Shown: piece after piece, positions 10,901-21,473 of the stretch | Position numbering within the stretch: position 1 is the stretch's first letter | Layout: the number at the start of each line of letters is the position of its first letter | Position numbers and translations under genes: made by a program | NCBI GenBank assembly: GCA_019925795.1 | Contig: CM034311.1 | Location: 5,566,126 to 5,630,125, forward strand | DNA length: 64,000 bases | Origin: Dendrobium chrysotoxum | Lineage: Eukaryota > Streptophyta > Magnoliopsida > Asparagales > Orchidaceae | Reading direction: 5' to 3' | Notes under the pieces: generated by a model | Seen by the model: only the letters and a program-made list of their open reading frames with translations | The model's database searches: none | Told to the model about the DNA's origin: nothing

Positions 10901-13900
10901 TATTTTAAACAGCGGTGGTTAGATCCACCGTTGGATCTTTCTTGATAAATCTCAGCCGCGCGTATTATCTCAACCATCAGATCTTCACTTCTTTAGATCC
11001 GACGGTTCAAAATTGTGCCGCGCTGGATAAGTAGAAGGGACCCATTTGACCGCCGCCATCTGTGTGGCGGCATCCCGTTGCGCCGCGTGGAAAGCCTACC
11101 TGGGTCAGCACCGCCGCCAGATCTTTAATAAATTTTTTTTTAAAAAAAAAATTTGTTGTTATAATCTTTAAAAAATCATAACAATTTCTAATTTTATCCA
11201 AAATTTACGTATAAATACTCATTCTTTTCAGAATTAAGTGTACTTTATCTTAAAAATATGAAAAAATTATTTTGACCATTATTTTTTTAATTATTTCAAT
11301 TATACAGGAAATATAAATGTATTTTTAATTCAATGTATATATATTATTTTAAGCTGAGATTTGGCAGAGATATTCTAGAGTCTATTTGTGATCTCCCCTA
11401 ATTTTCTTAAGTCTATTTGATGCAATCCTAATTAGTTTGTCAATTTGCAATGATCTAGGTCAAATTTTGATCTAGATTTTTGGAAATTCACAACTAATTT
11501 GATTTAAATCCCATTCATGCATATTAGTACTCTATTGAATTATTGAAAGACTGCCTTTCATTGAAAAATAATTCTAGGTTGTAATCATGTATAATTTAAA
11601 GAAGATTTAACTTTAATCATATTGTAATCTTTGTAAATAATTTTTGAATTATACATGATTACATCTCTAAATCGAATGGGATCTTATTCGAGGATGTATC
11701 CTACATCTTCTAATACTCTCAATTCAGTTTAGTGTACTTATTGCTTCATAACTGAACTTTTAAGTTCATAGGTTATGATATAACTTATGATCTTAATGAT
11801 TCACATGATCCTTTCCTAGAGCATTAGGACACCTTCTTTTACTTTGGATGATTGCTATGATGTGATTGTAACTAGTGTTTAAAGGGTTAGATTAACATTG
11901 ATTTCAATTTCCCATAACCTAGTGACACTTAGGAACAAAAATTAGGAATGAGTCTTAGTGAATTTAGGCATATTTAGGATTCATTTCATACATCCCTTTT
12001 GGGATGAAATTCAAACATAGAAAACTTATGTCATACACTTTGTGATCAATATATCTTGATTGGACATTAATCAACCTTGAAATAAATCTTTAAATTCTTT
12101 AACTCTTTATTAAAGGATTAATGTCAATAATTTTCCAATAAATAAAATAAAATCTTTAAAAATCTAGAATAACTCCAATTAGTCCTAATCAATTCTAAAT
12201 CAAGTGCACATTCATTAAAAATTAAAATCAAGCTTAAAATTCTCATTAAATCTCAATGGACCCTTAAACGCCCTTAATAAAGTTCCAATTAAAATAATAA
12301 TTCAAATCAAATTAAGTAAAGTTCAAGAATTGACTTTAATCAAACTTAAATTAAATATAGAATCATTAAAAAAATTTAGAATTTAAATTCAAATTCTTTA
12401 AATCTTAATTAATTCACAAGATACCCTTAATTAAATCTTAGTTAAATAAATACCATTAAATTCATTAAAATTTGAATAAATTTCAAATAATATAAAAAAT
12501 ATTAAGTTGATTTAATTAAAATCAAATTAATATCAGAAATATGTAAATTTCAATTTCAAACATTTTTCTAATTAAAAATTCAATTGATAATCCAATAATT
12601 AAATAACCCCATTAATAATTAATTAAATAATTAGGATTCATCTCCTATTGACTTGAAACTTTGAACACTTAAACATATTGACATTCTCAGCCTTAAGAAA
12701 AATTTCCACTGGATTTTGAAATTATTAAGCCCCTTAATTAACCTAATCAAATTTGAACCTTAATTAAGCCCTTAAACCTTCCAGAAATTCTAATAAATCA
12801 AATTTAAATCTAAAAATTACAAATAATACCTCAAACGGACCAGAAGTAAACCCTTAATCAATGAAAAATAAAAGCCCCTTGACTGGACTTCAAAACTTAA
12901 GCTTAATTTAATTTTAATTGAAATTTAATATTTAATTAATTTAATTAATTAAAAATAATTAAAAATTCCAGAAAATTTCCAAACACTTGGAAATCACTCC
13001 TTAGGTCATTCCTGACCTTTGGAGTTGATTTCAAGAAGTTTGAAAGTCATTTGGATTCAAATCACAAAAAGGGTTTTAATTAAATAATTTAAATAATTCA
13101 TTAAACAGTCAAAACTTCAAAAATTCATAACTAATTCAAATAAACTCCAAATTCAACAAACTCAAAGGCATACAACTCATCTTAAGGTCTAATATTTATT
13201 AAAAATATTAAGTTTGCAGAAATCAAACAAATTTGAAAAAGTCAACTTTTGGTCAAACCTAGTTCAAAATCAAGTCAAAACTTCAAACCTTCATAATAAA
13301 ATGTAGAAAAATCCAATTTCAGTGTACTTACTGTCTAACTGATCGTATTAAGGTCTAGTATTTTAATAAAATATTAAATTTCCAGAAAACATTTTATATC
13401 AAAAAGTCAACTTTTGACCCTTGAATTAAATCATTAAAATAATCCAGAAAATACCAAAATTCAATAAATCATTAAAAATTCCAGAAAACACCAAATCAAC
13501 TTTAAAACCAGCAACCAACTAATTCTAATTAAAATTAATCAACCTTTAAATATTAATCAAACTCAAATCATTTAATTATACCGGGTACCACTAGGTAACC
13601 CAGGCCTACGAGGCTATTAAATTAGCCCTAAGGAAGGTGAAATAAACTTCACGGCCTCGGTGTGAAACAAAGGTGGTATCCAACAAACAATTAAAATCAA
13701 GTTTAAAATCAATTTCAAGTCATTAATATTTAAATTCAAATTAAATCTTCCCTTAAACCTTTAACCAACTTGAACCTCAAACAACTTCAATCAAGTGCCT
13801 ATCTAGGACATATCAAAACCACACAGCCTCTCACACACACTTTAGATGATTTGCTAGGACAACCAACTCTAGTCTTAGGCTAGGCCGGTGTTTACTTTTC

Positions 13901-16254
13901 TACTGTGTGCCGGGTTTTTGAGCTTTTACTGCATGCTGTTTGCTAGTAGTAGAATTGATGTATTTGTTTACTTATTTACTGCACTCTGTGATGTAATTGA
14001 TTTTACGATTAGATCTACCCCTAGGATAGGGATGATTTGTACTAATTTAATCTTATGCAGGTGGCCATGCTCATACAGGGCATAAATTAAAGGGGACAAA
14101 AATTATAATTATTAAATTGCACAGGTGCTCCAGAATGCTTAAGTCCCCCTTTAAAATTAAAAGAGCATGGCCAAGTGTGGCTGGTTTGAGCATTTAAATT
14201 TCAAATATATTAACTGTTTGAGATGTAAATATAACTGTTGATTATTAGGATAACCCTGCAGGTTGTTGAGTCTAGATTTTTAATTTCAATTGATGTAATT
14301 TGAATGTAAATTGAGTTGTAAGTTTAAAGTACTTTGAGATTGAGATGTTTAAACATCCAATTTGGAATCCAAAGAGGAAGGAACATCCCTTAGGGGAGAG
14401 TTCCTATCCATTTGAAGATTCAAATTAGGATGAAGTTTAAATATCCAAAGAGAAAAGATAACACCCCTATTCAGGGGGAGTTTCCTTTCATTTGGATATC
14501 CAGACCCGACGATCCAAGGAGTTCTAAGGAGACGAAGAAGTGACGAACGAGAAGAATCTCAAATCTCAAAGTCACTTGAGTCTTAGGAGTAGAATCCGTG
14601 TTGTAGTCAGTGGTACCCGGCCACTTTACTTTACTGCGGACCCTGGGTTGTATTATTAAGGGCACTTGCCTATGGACTTTCAGTTTGAGCATTTATTTAA
14701 TTAATTTAATTATTTAAATGATTTAATTGATGTGTTGATTACGATTAAGGACCCGCATGCTTTTAGTAGTTTATTTGGCGCTATTGCATGTCGATTTTGA
14801 TTTAGCCTGAAACCCGATCGGAGGCTCGTGAGGGTACGGTCATAAACTTTTTCTACTTAAACAAAATTTAAAATTTTTAAGCTCAGGTAGAAACTCTAAC
14901 GCTTTTAAGAAGTAAGCCCGAACTCGCCGGGAGTTTTTCATGCATCATATTGAACTTTTCTCTACCTTGTTAGGCACCTCCCCGCCTACGGGTTCTGGCA
15001 GACCACCTGACCTATTAGGGTGCAGTTCTGTCCAAGGGGATGTTGTGCAATCTCTAGGATAAAACCTATTTTTAAGCCTATTTTAAAACTGCTTCATTTT
15101 GATTTAAGCATTTAATCGAGTCAACTAGCATGCATCGCATTAGTAACAAATTAAAAAATTGAGTCTAAATCTTTAATTGCATTTCTAGCTTAAGCATTTA
15201 ACCCAACATATGTTAAGGGGTCAATTAGGATCTGCTCTAGATGTCGACCCCAATTCTTTAAACCAATCTTAATCAATGTCCCTAACCACTCTACATTTAA
15301 ATACTTTGACTCATGGTTTTAAAAGCGTTTAGGTGGTTTAGCTGGCTCCCCAATCCAGGCCGGGGTAAGTCCATATTGTATTGCATTAGCTAGGATCCGG
15401 GTCACTGATTCTCAGTTCCCATTTTAGACTTAGGTTCTGAGGCATATCTTCAATCCTAAGACCTCAATCTTCTGGGAATCTAATTCCCACTTTCTAATAA
15501 AATTGATGACTTAAACATTAAATCTTTTTCAATCCAATTCAAGCCCAACACTTAGGATAGGTTGGGGTGTTTCTGAAGCAATTCAGAATCTTAAAGCACC
15601 TCCTACCATTCTTCCTTTGACTCCAGAAATAAGTGTTCAACATTGAACCAATCCCACTTGAAATTAAAGTCCTTAACCTCCTTCGAAATCAATCTTTGAA
15701 TTCTTAAATAAAATTCGTATCGCTATTTTAATCGAGAGTATTCGTAGGAAATTTTCTGGTTTCCTACGATGTAATTAACTACGAGGGCTTGCGCTCGTAG
15801 GAGATTTAGAAATCCAGACCTGATTTCAAAATCAAGTTTTCAAAACCTTTAATTAATTATCTTTGGGAAATCAAAACAAAAAAATGGCGATCATTATTTT
15901 CATATTCAAACTATTGATATGATTGATATCTTCTTTCTTCGGATAGATATGTCAATTACAATCATAGTTCTGATTATAAAATTAATGATCCTATTCAGAT
16001 TAAGATAATCAAACAATTGATTAAACATCATTTTGATCTTTCGAGATCGTATGTTGTTTCTCCTTGAGTTTGATTATGATAATCAGATAAATTCAAAGAT
16101 TTGTAATCTGAACCTATTAGGGAATGATATGTTCACCTTTCGAGGTGATATATTATTCATAATAAGTGTTCAGTTATAAAATCAAAATTCCAGAAATTTA
16201 ACTTTCCCGAAGAAAATTAAACACTTTTCAAAACAATATTTTTTTAATCAAACA
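7977..16254 (+). mobile_element. Element A: 3' LTR, 8278 bp
   Basis: It begins TGTTGACCTC and ends CAAACA. Its last 925 bases match 1-929. Order of contents: CTAGGATC-type short repeats (8030-8420), W-box-rich 157-bp tandem units (8820-9490), a promoter-like stretch with CTATATATA at about 9669, a GC-rich segment with hairpins (10750-11120), a long AT-rich core (11120-13570), a GC-rich structured block (13580-13690), a hairpin block (14344-14520), and U5-type hairpins (15743-15800, 16035-16048, 16133-16148). Small ORFs inside (for example 13888-14085) are not supported as genes. The 5 bases after the end are TGTAT; the matching TSD copy lies outside the window. Confidence 0.92.
8821..9490 (+). 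repeat. W-box-rich 157-bp tandem units in the LTR U3
   Basis: Four units, about 157 bp each, are marked by GTTGACCAAGTCAACC-like palindromes near 8990, 9148, 9307 and 9462. They carry many TTGAC/GTCAA cores, the W-box recognised by plant WRKY factors. Between them is a second inverted repeat, AGGTCATTT/AAATGACCT (9198-9220). The same region occurs in element B LTRs (22740-23275, 44750-45245) and element C (62160-62660). A role as transcriptional enhancer is inferred. Confidence 0.75.
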
Positions 16255-16655
16255 TGTATGATATTTGAAAATATTTTAACTGTTTCAGAGGAGTTAATCA
16301 CAGCTTACAAGCTTGGCACAATTGAACTAACCATACTAGAAATTCATCCTAGATGAACTATGACTCAATTGAACTAACCATACTATACGACCTTAAGAAC
16401 GTACTGTTGCAAATCTGGTTTTGATGATGACAAACATGTTTCCAGTGTGTTTTGCTTGGCTAATCTGTTTCAGGCACAAAAGACTGCGAGCCACTCAAGC
16501 CAACTCAAGATCGGATCCAAGTGTGTCAAATGTATGATTTTTCTTTTTATTGAGTCAATTGTAATGTAACTGATTCCCTAGATAAGTAACCTTGCACACA
16601 CACACTCAGGGAGAGAGATTGAGTGAATTAGAGTTTCTGTTAAAAATTTTGTTCA

Positions 16656-17322
16656 GATCGTCCTGGACGATCTCCACATCATCCTGGACGATCCAGTTAA
16701 AATAGAAACCCTAATTAGGGCGACTAAGTTAAGAGGGTCTGATTAAGCACATCGTCCTGACGATCTCCGGATCGTACGGGACGATATGCCCAAATCAGAA
16801 ATTCACAGCCGCCAGATCAAGTTAGGCAAGTTCTTATTTTTAGATACTTGCTCTGATCGTCCCGTATGATACGTGTATCGTCCCGGACGATCCAGTACAA
16901 TCATGCCTAATTTAATCTGGTAATTAAGGAAAGCAATTTATTTTTGGTTGATACGATCATATCGTCCTGGACGATCGCAGGATCGTCCCGGACGATTATG
17001 ATCGTTTAGTGCATTTCAGCTGTACGACCCGAACTGTGTTCGGGACGATTTGGAGCCTTTTTGAACTAATCGTACCGGACGATGACCCTATCGTCCGGGA
17101 CGATCAAGTCATTTTTTGGTCGTCCAGCACAGATTTCTCTGGACGACCCGAACTGTCTTCTGGACGATTTCCCTCAATTTGCACTAATCATCCCGGACGA
17201 TCGCAGGATCGTACGGGACGATATGAACAACTTTTTCTACTGATCGTCCAGAAGAGCCAAATCGTCCAGGCTGAAACAGCTGAATTTGAACTGATCATAC
17301 AGGACGATCCGTCCTGGACGAT
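16656..17322. repeat. Array of paired ATCGTCCnGGACGAT palindromes
   Basis: At least sixteen copies of a 15-bp near-palindrome of type ATCGTCCCGGACGAT lie in the U3 part of the solo LTR. Many come in pairs whose starts are 20-21 bp apart: 16657/16678, 16751/16771, 16856/16877, 16962/16982, 17069/17090, 17187/17208. Several have variant arms that still pair (CGTAC, CATCC). Spaced versions with loops occur near 17026 and 17121. Likely a protein-binding array or cruciform/RNA hairpin element. Confidence 0.85.
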
Positions 17323-17587
17323 CTTGGCCGACCAGTTGAGATTTAGGGCAAATTTTAAGCCCTCCTTTAAAAGAACTTTTTCCAATTTTTGGAAAAATTT
17401 TTTGCTGCCTTCCTTCCCTGAGAAACCCTAGAGAGAGAGAGAGTTGGGAGAGAGAGAGAAGATCTTGTGAGGGGGAGTTAGTGAGGGATTCACTAAGGTT
17501 GCTCCGAGCACGGATCAGAGTCGTCTTCTCCGCTCGTCGTCTTTCGTCTAGTCGATGTTCGTCGTGGGAGGATCGTTCGCAAGAAGA

Positions 17588-17745
17588 TCCGGGGTTCTCT
17601 GCCTGCTTCAGGAGGAAGCGAAAGGAGTTCAAAGGTTCTCTGCCTGCTTCAGGAGGAAGCGAAAAGAGGTCGGGTTCTCTGCCTCACCGTGTGGTGAAAA
17701 GGAGGTTTTTGTACAGGCTTCTCCGCCTTGCTGTGGGAGCAAAAG
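17588..17745 (+). repeat. Four-copy hairpin module in the solo LTR leader
   Basis: The frame CTCTGCCT...GAAAAGGAG is repeated four times, each time enclosing a different small hairpin: GCTTC/GAAGC (17605-17619 and 17646-17660), CACC/GGTG (17685-17696) and TTGCT/AGCAA (17728-17742). The flanks are conserved while the arms change together. It lies downstream of the presumed transcription start, so it would be in the RNA. Confidence 0.65.
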
Positions 17746-18737
17746 GAGAGACACTTTTGTTTAGTGCAATACCCGGAGGGGAGGCTCCGGGGAGTGGACG
17801 TAGGTCAAGTTGACCGAACCACTATAAAATCTGGTTTGCTTTTCTGATTCAGTTTTGCACTTTACTTTTCTGATATTAACTGCTTGGGTGAATATCTGTG
17901 GTTGATCTTTTTATCGTTGTTTTAATTCGTTTCTGCTGCACGTTATAAAAATATTTTCATTGTTATCGTGAAATTTTTAAATAACCAATTCACCCCCCCT
18001 CTTGGTTAGCCTCGGGACTAGTTCACTAGGGCTTAACATCCCTATCGAACTTTCACGTACTAGATGATCGGTGAAAAATTTTAAACTGATCATATAAGGC
18101 AACATTCATTATATAGTACTAAAGGGAGAATTAAACTAATAGTGTTATATGATCTTCAAACTATACTATATGAACATAGATGATGGAATTGAATAATTAG
18201 GATTTTTTGAAGCCTAGCATTTAAACTTTCTTAGTAGACTTAGAGACGGTATTTGGCTATCAGAGTGAGTGTGTTCTTCTATAAGTTAGGGATTAAAGAG
18301 AGAGTTTTAGGCTTAGAGAGAGAGAGGTGTAGTTGAGAGAGAAAGAAAAACCTTATGGGATTACGAGAGTTGAGAGAGAAAGAAAAGCTTTAATTTATGT
18401 ATTTTACTTTCTTGCAAATCTGAGTTGAGAATTTTGAGATTGTTTTGGATTTAATTTTTGTTAGAAAAGAAAAATAATAAAACTTTAGAAGTAAAAAGAA
18501 GAAAAATATTTTGATATTTATTTTTCTACAAAATTAAAACAAAAAAATTAACATTTGATTTTTTCGATTATTAGCTTTTGCATTACAAGATCTGATTTTG
18601 AACTTAAGTTTTGAAGTTTGTTTAAGTTTTTTAAAAATGATATATTTGAAAGAAAATTTTTAAAACACCAATTCACCTCCCTCTTGGTGTGTTGTTGTAG
18701 TTTAAGTGGCTTAACAACCATAAATTGAACTTTCAAT

Positions 18738-18749
18738 TGGTATCATTGT
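18738..18749 (+). promoter_or_regulatory. Host copia primer-binding site (degenerate)
   Basis: TGGTATCATTGT starts 3 bases after the LTR end. The usual plant copia PBS, complementary to initiator tRNA(Met), begins TGGTATCA and then has GAGC; the first eight bases match and the rest have drifted. Confidence 0.65.
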
Positions 18750-18789
18750 GGGTTCTCCAATTAGTGGTTTAAAAACCTAGAGAAAAGAT

Positions 18790-20400
18790 CTATGACACAC
18801 TTTGGGAATAAACATATCATGGGTTGTTCAATAACCCATTCACCATTATTTCATATTATCTCATTTGATTTCTGAAAAAATTTATATGTTTACTTTATTG
18901 CAATTAATTGACTATCACATGTGGCATATGATATAAGTAGGTTATTTTATTCCATCTCATAATGTAAATGGTGTGAAACTAAAATCCATTTTACTGAATG
19001 GAGTATGGAAGAAAGGGATTTTGCATAACTAAATGCAAAATACTTAAATTATTTTTTTTGTGCTTTAAAATCTGAGGATTACATGTATATTTCTACTTGC
19101 TCTACTAGCAAGAAGATATGGGATAAGCTTTGCATTATTTTTAAAGATACAAATGAAGTGAATTAATCCGATCTAAATTTATCATTACATGACTATGAAC
19201 TCTTCTGCATGAAACCTAACAAAACTATATCTGACATGTACACTAGGTTTACCAAGATAGTGACATCTTTGTATGCTTTAGGAAATGAACTATCCAACTT
19301 TAAGAAAGTTAATAAGATTTTATGTTATTTGCCTGATATTTTTTAAAGTCATTATAATTTATGAAAATAAATATTTGAATGTACACTCTATTTATAACTT
19401 ATTGGGCTCTCTCATTACTTATGAGCAATATGTGAGCCAAAGACTTTTAGATGCAGGTGACAAAAGAAACGACAAGATTATGGCGATAAAGGCTGATAAC
19501 ACGGATAAAAATAGCTCTAGAGCCAATGAGAACAATGATATAACCTTGATGGCTTGGTAGTTCAAAAGCTTCATGAAGTGAAATTAAAAGAACTACCATA
19601 ACAGTAGTAAAGGTAAAATAGGTAAATTTAATAAAGTTTCTCCTAACATTATGTGCTTTAAATGTAGGAAACTTGGACATCTGAGGTTCGATTGTCCCAA
19701 CCTTAAGAGCCAGCTAAGAAAGGAGAAGGGTGAGGATAACCCAAATGCAAAAAGAGGAAAATAAAGGACATAAAAAGCCTTTTGGGCATACTTACCCTCA
19801 AACTCATCTGAATAAGAACTAGAAGAGGGGGCAATAATCTATTTTTAATGGCCAATGATACAATTGTTAACTTCGATCAGAAGAGTTATGTAAGTTATCT
19901 TATGATGATTTATTTTTAATTTTTGAACAAATGCATGATTCATATAGGATGCTCAAAAAATAGCATTCATGTTTAAAAAGGAACTTTTTAATTTAAAATG
20001 CCAGCATGACATCTTAGTTTGAGAACACGCTAATCTTAAATTCAAATATATCACATTATATAAGGAGAATGCATCATTATTAGATGAGTTTAATGACTTA
20101 AGTAGGAAGTATATTGAGTTAACCAAGTCACATCATTCCTTAAAAAAAGTGAGTATATTAAGTTAGAGGAAGTATTCAAGGAATTAGAGTCACTTGCAAT
20201 GGAACTACAAAATAGTCATCATGCATTGAAGTTTGAAGTGGCTATTTATAAAAGTGCTAATGATTATTTATAAGAAAAAATAAAAGCATTACAGAATAAC
20301 ACTCAAGGGCCTACACTTTCACTAAGCCATAACCTAAGACACAATATGCATTATATATCCCTAAGAAGAGGCATTAACCCTCACATAGGTTAGTGAACCC
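18790..20400 (+). pseudogene. Host copia gag (decayed), with CCHC zinc knuckle
   Basis: Translation in changing frames gives a gag of the UBN2/copia type: a segment with EERDFA near 19010, then SEDYMYISTCSTSKKIWDKL (19068-19130) and the KTISDMYTRFTKIVTSLYALG stretch (about 19220-19284). A complete CX2CX4HX4C zinc knuckle (CFKCRKLGHLRFDC) is at 19654-19695. Several stops and frameshifts make it non-functional. It is followed by a lysine/glutamate-rich stretch and a region with no clear domain to about 20400. The short ORF 19285-19560 is a fragment of this gene. Confidence 0.75.
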
Positions 20401-21473
20401 ATTTCTAGGGGTTAGGTGCCATTCTTGTGGTATACTAGGACACATAGCACACACATGCACTATACACCATAAAACACACCTAAAACTCACTTGGGTTTCC
20501 AAATCTGACATCTAATTGACTTTATAGGGATACTCTCACAAGAAGCCAAGTGAAAGAATATGGTACCTAGACAGCGGCTACTCAAGACACATGATTGGAG
20601 ATATGAAGTAGTTTATTATACTAGAGGTCAGGAGTGGAGATACGATAACTTTGGGTGATAACACCACTAGGAAAGTGGTTAGCTCAAGTATAATCAATAA
20701 ACCTAATGGTTTTGTTATTAAAAATATACTTTAGTAGAAGGATTAAAGCATAATCTTTTGAGCATTAGCCAATTATACGAAAAATGTTTTGATGTGAAAT
20801 TTCTTTCAAATGAATGCTTAATTGTAAATATAAAAATTATTCTAGAAGGAAAGAGAATTAATAATATTTATATGCTTGTATTGATATTTTTTACAATTTG
20901 TATTACCTGAAATTTATTATGGATGATTCATGGCTATGGCATACACGACTATGCCTTACAAGTATGAAAACTCTTAGGAAGATTACTAGTAGGACATAGT
21001 TAGAGACATTCCCAAGCTAGAATTCACTAAGGATCATCTGTGTGATACCTGTTAGTTAGGAAATCAAACTAGGTCATCATTCCATTCTATTAAGGATATC
21101 ACTACCACTAGATATTCTACATATGGATATGTTTAGATGCATTACAGCCAGTCTAGGTGGTAATAGTTTTAGATTTGTGATAGTAGATGACTACTTTAGA
21201 TTCACTTAGGTTAGATTCTTTGTATATACGAGTGAGTTATTTAATGAGTTTAAGATATTCTTCACTTGGATTTAGAGAAAGTTAGGTTAATTGATATCTA
21301 CCATTCATAGTGATCATGATGGAGAATTTGAGAATGAAAGATTTAAATTGTTTTGAAAGGAGTCTAGAATTTATCATAATTTTTTTGCACCCAAGACCCT
21401 ATAGTAAAATGGTATAGCTAAGAGAAAGAATGGGACACTAGTGGAGGAAGCTAGAGAAATATTAGCTGAGTAT
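20401..21473 (+). pseudogene. Host copia protease and N-terminal half of integrase (split by element B)
   Basis: The protease active-site motif LDSG is at 20567-20578 within WYLDSGYSRHMIGD. A GAG-pre-integrase segment with DDSWLWHTRL lies near 20920-20955. The integrase core follows: a HMD segment about 21120, HSDHDGEFEN about 21306-21335, and a region where the expected catalytic glutamate near the KRKN motif (about 21418) reads as lysine. The frame reaches VEEAREILAEY and is cut at 21473 by the LTR of element B. It resumes at 52611 with MLPRYFWVEAVN. Many stops are present. Confidence 0.82.
21469..21473. repeat. Element B target-site duplication, left copy (AGTAT)
   Basis: AGTAT directly precedes the LTR start TGTTGACC at 21474. 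The identical 5-mer is at 52606-52610 directly after the 3' LTR, and the copia integrase reading resumes there. Confidence 0.95.

Larger units (their letters stand above)
16400..18060 (+). mobile_element. Solo LTR of a SIRE-like copia element with TSD CGTAC
   Basis: The LTR runs from TGTTGCAAATCTGG at 16405 to CGAACTTTCA at 18055 (1651 bp). CGTAC occurs immediately before (16400-16404) and after it (18056-18060), a 5-bp target-site duplication. No internal region is present, so it is the product of LTR-LTR recombination after insertion. Its end resembles that of the surrounding copia LTR, so the two elements are related. It carries a palindrome array (16656-17322), a GA-rich leader after CCCTAGAGAG (17425-17460) and a tandem hairpin module (17588-17745). 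ORFs 17009-17431 and 17481-17813 overlap these repeats and are not supported. Confidence 0.92.
16255..18735 (+). mobile_element. SIRE-like copia 5' LTR remnant, interrupted by a solo LTR
   Basis: This sequence flanks the solo LTR on both sides (16255-16404 and 18056-18735). It ends with a pattern typical of SIRE-like LTR ends: CCAATTCACCTCCCTCTTGG near 18667, then GAACTTTCA to 18735. A degenerate initiator-tRNA PBS follows at 18738. A purine-rich GAGAGAGA leader lies around 18290-18380. The left part of this LTR probably continues beyond element A, outside the window. No coding capacity is seen; ORF 18548-18736 on the minus strand is chance. Confidence 0.65.

Noticed and set aside
13583..13690. 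tRNA or ribozyme-like structured block
   Set aside because: Has inverted repeats (GTGAA/TTCAC) but no cloverleaf, no tRNA A/B boxes, and no hammerhead core that I could find.
17009..17431. 140-aa ORF on + and overlapping minus-strand ORFs (17188-17385, 17237-17632)
   Set aside because: They overlap the palindrome array, which is open in both strands because of its symmetry; no domain is recognisable.
17481..17813. 110-aa ORF in the solo LTR
   Set aside because: Arg/Ser-rich translation of the GC-rich hairpin repeat in the LTR leader; no homology recognised.
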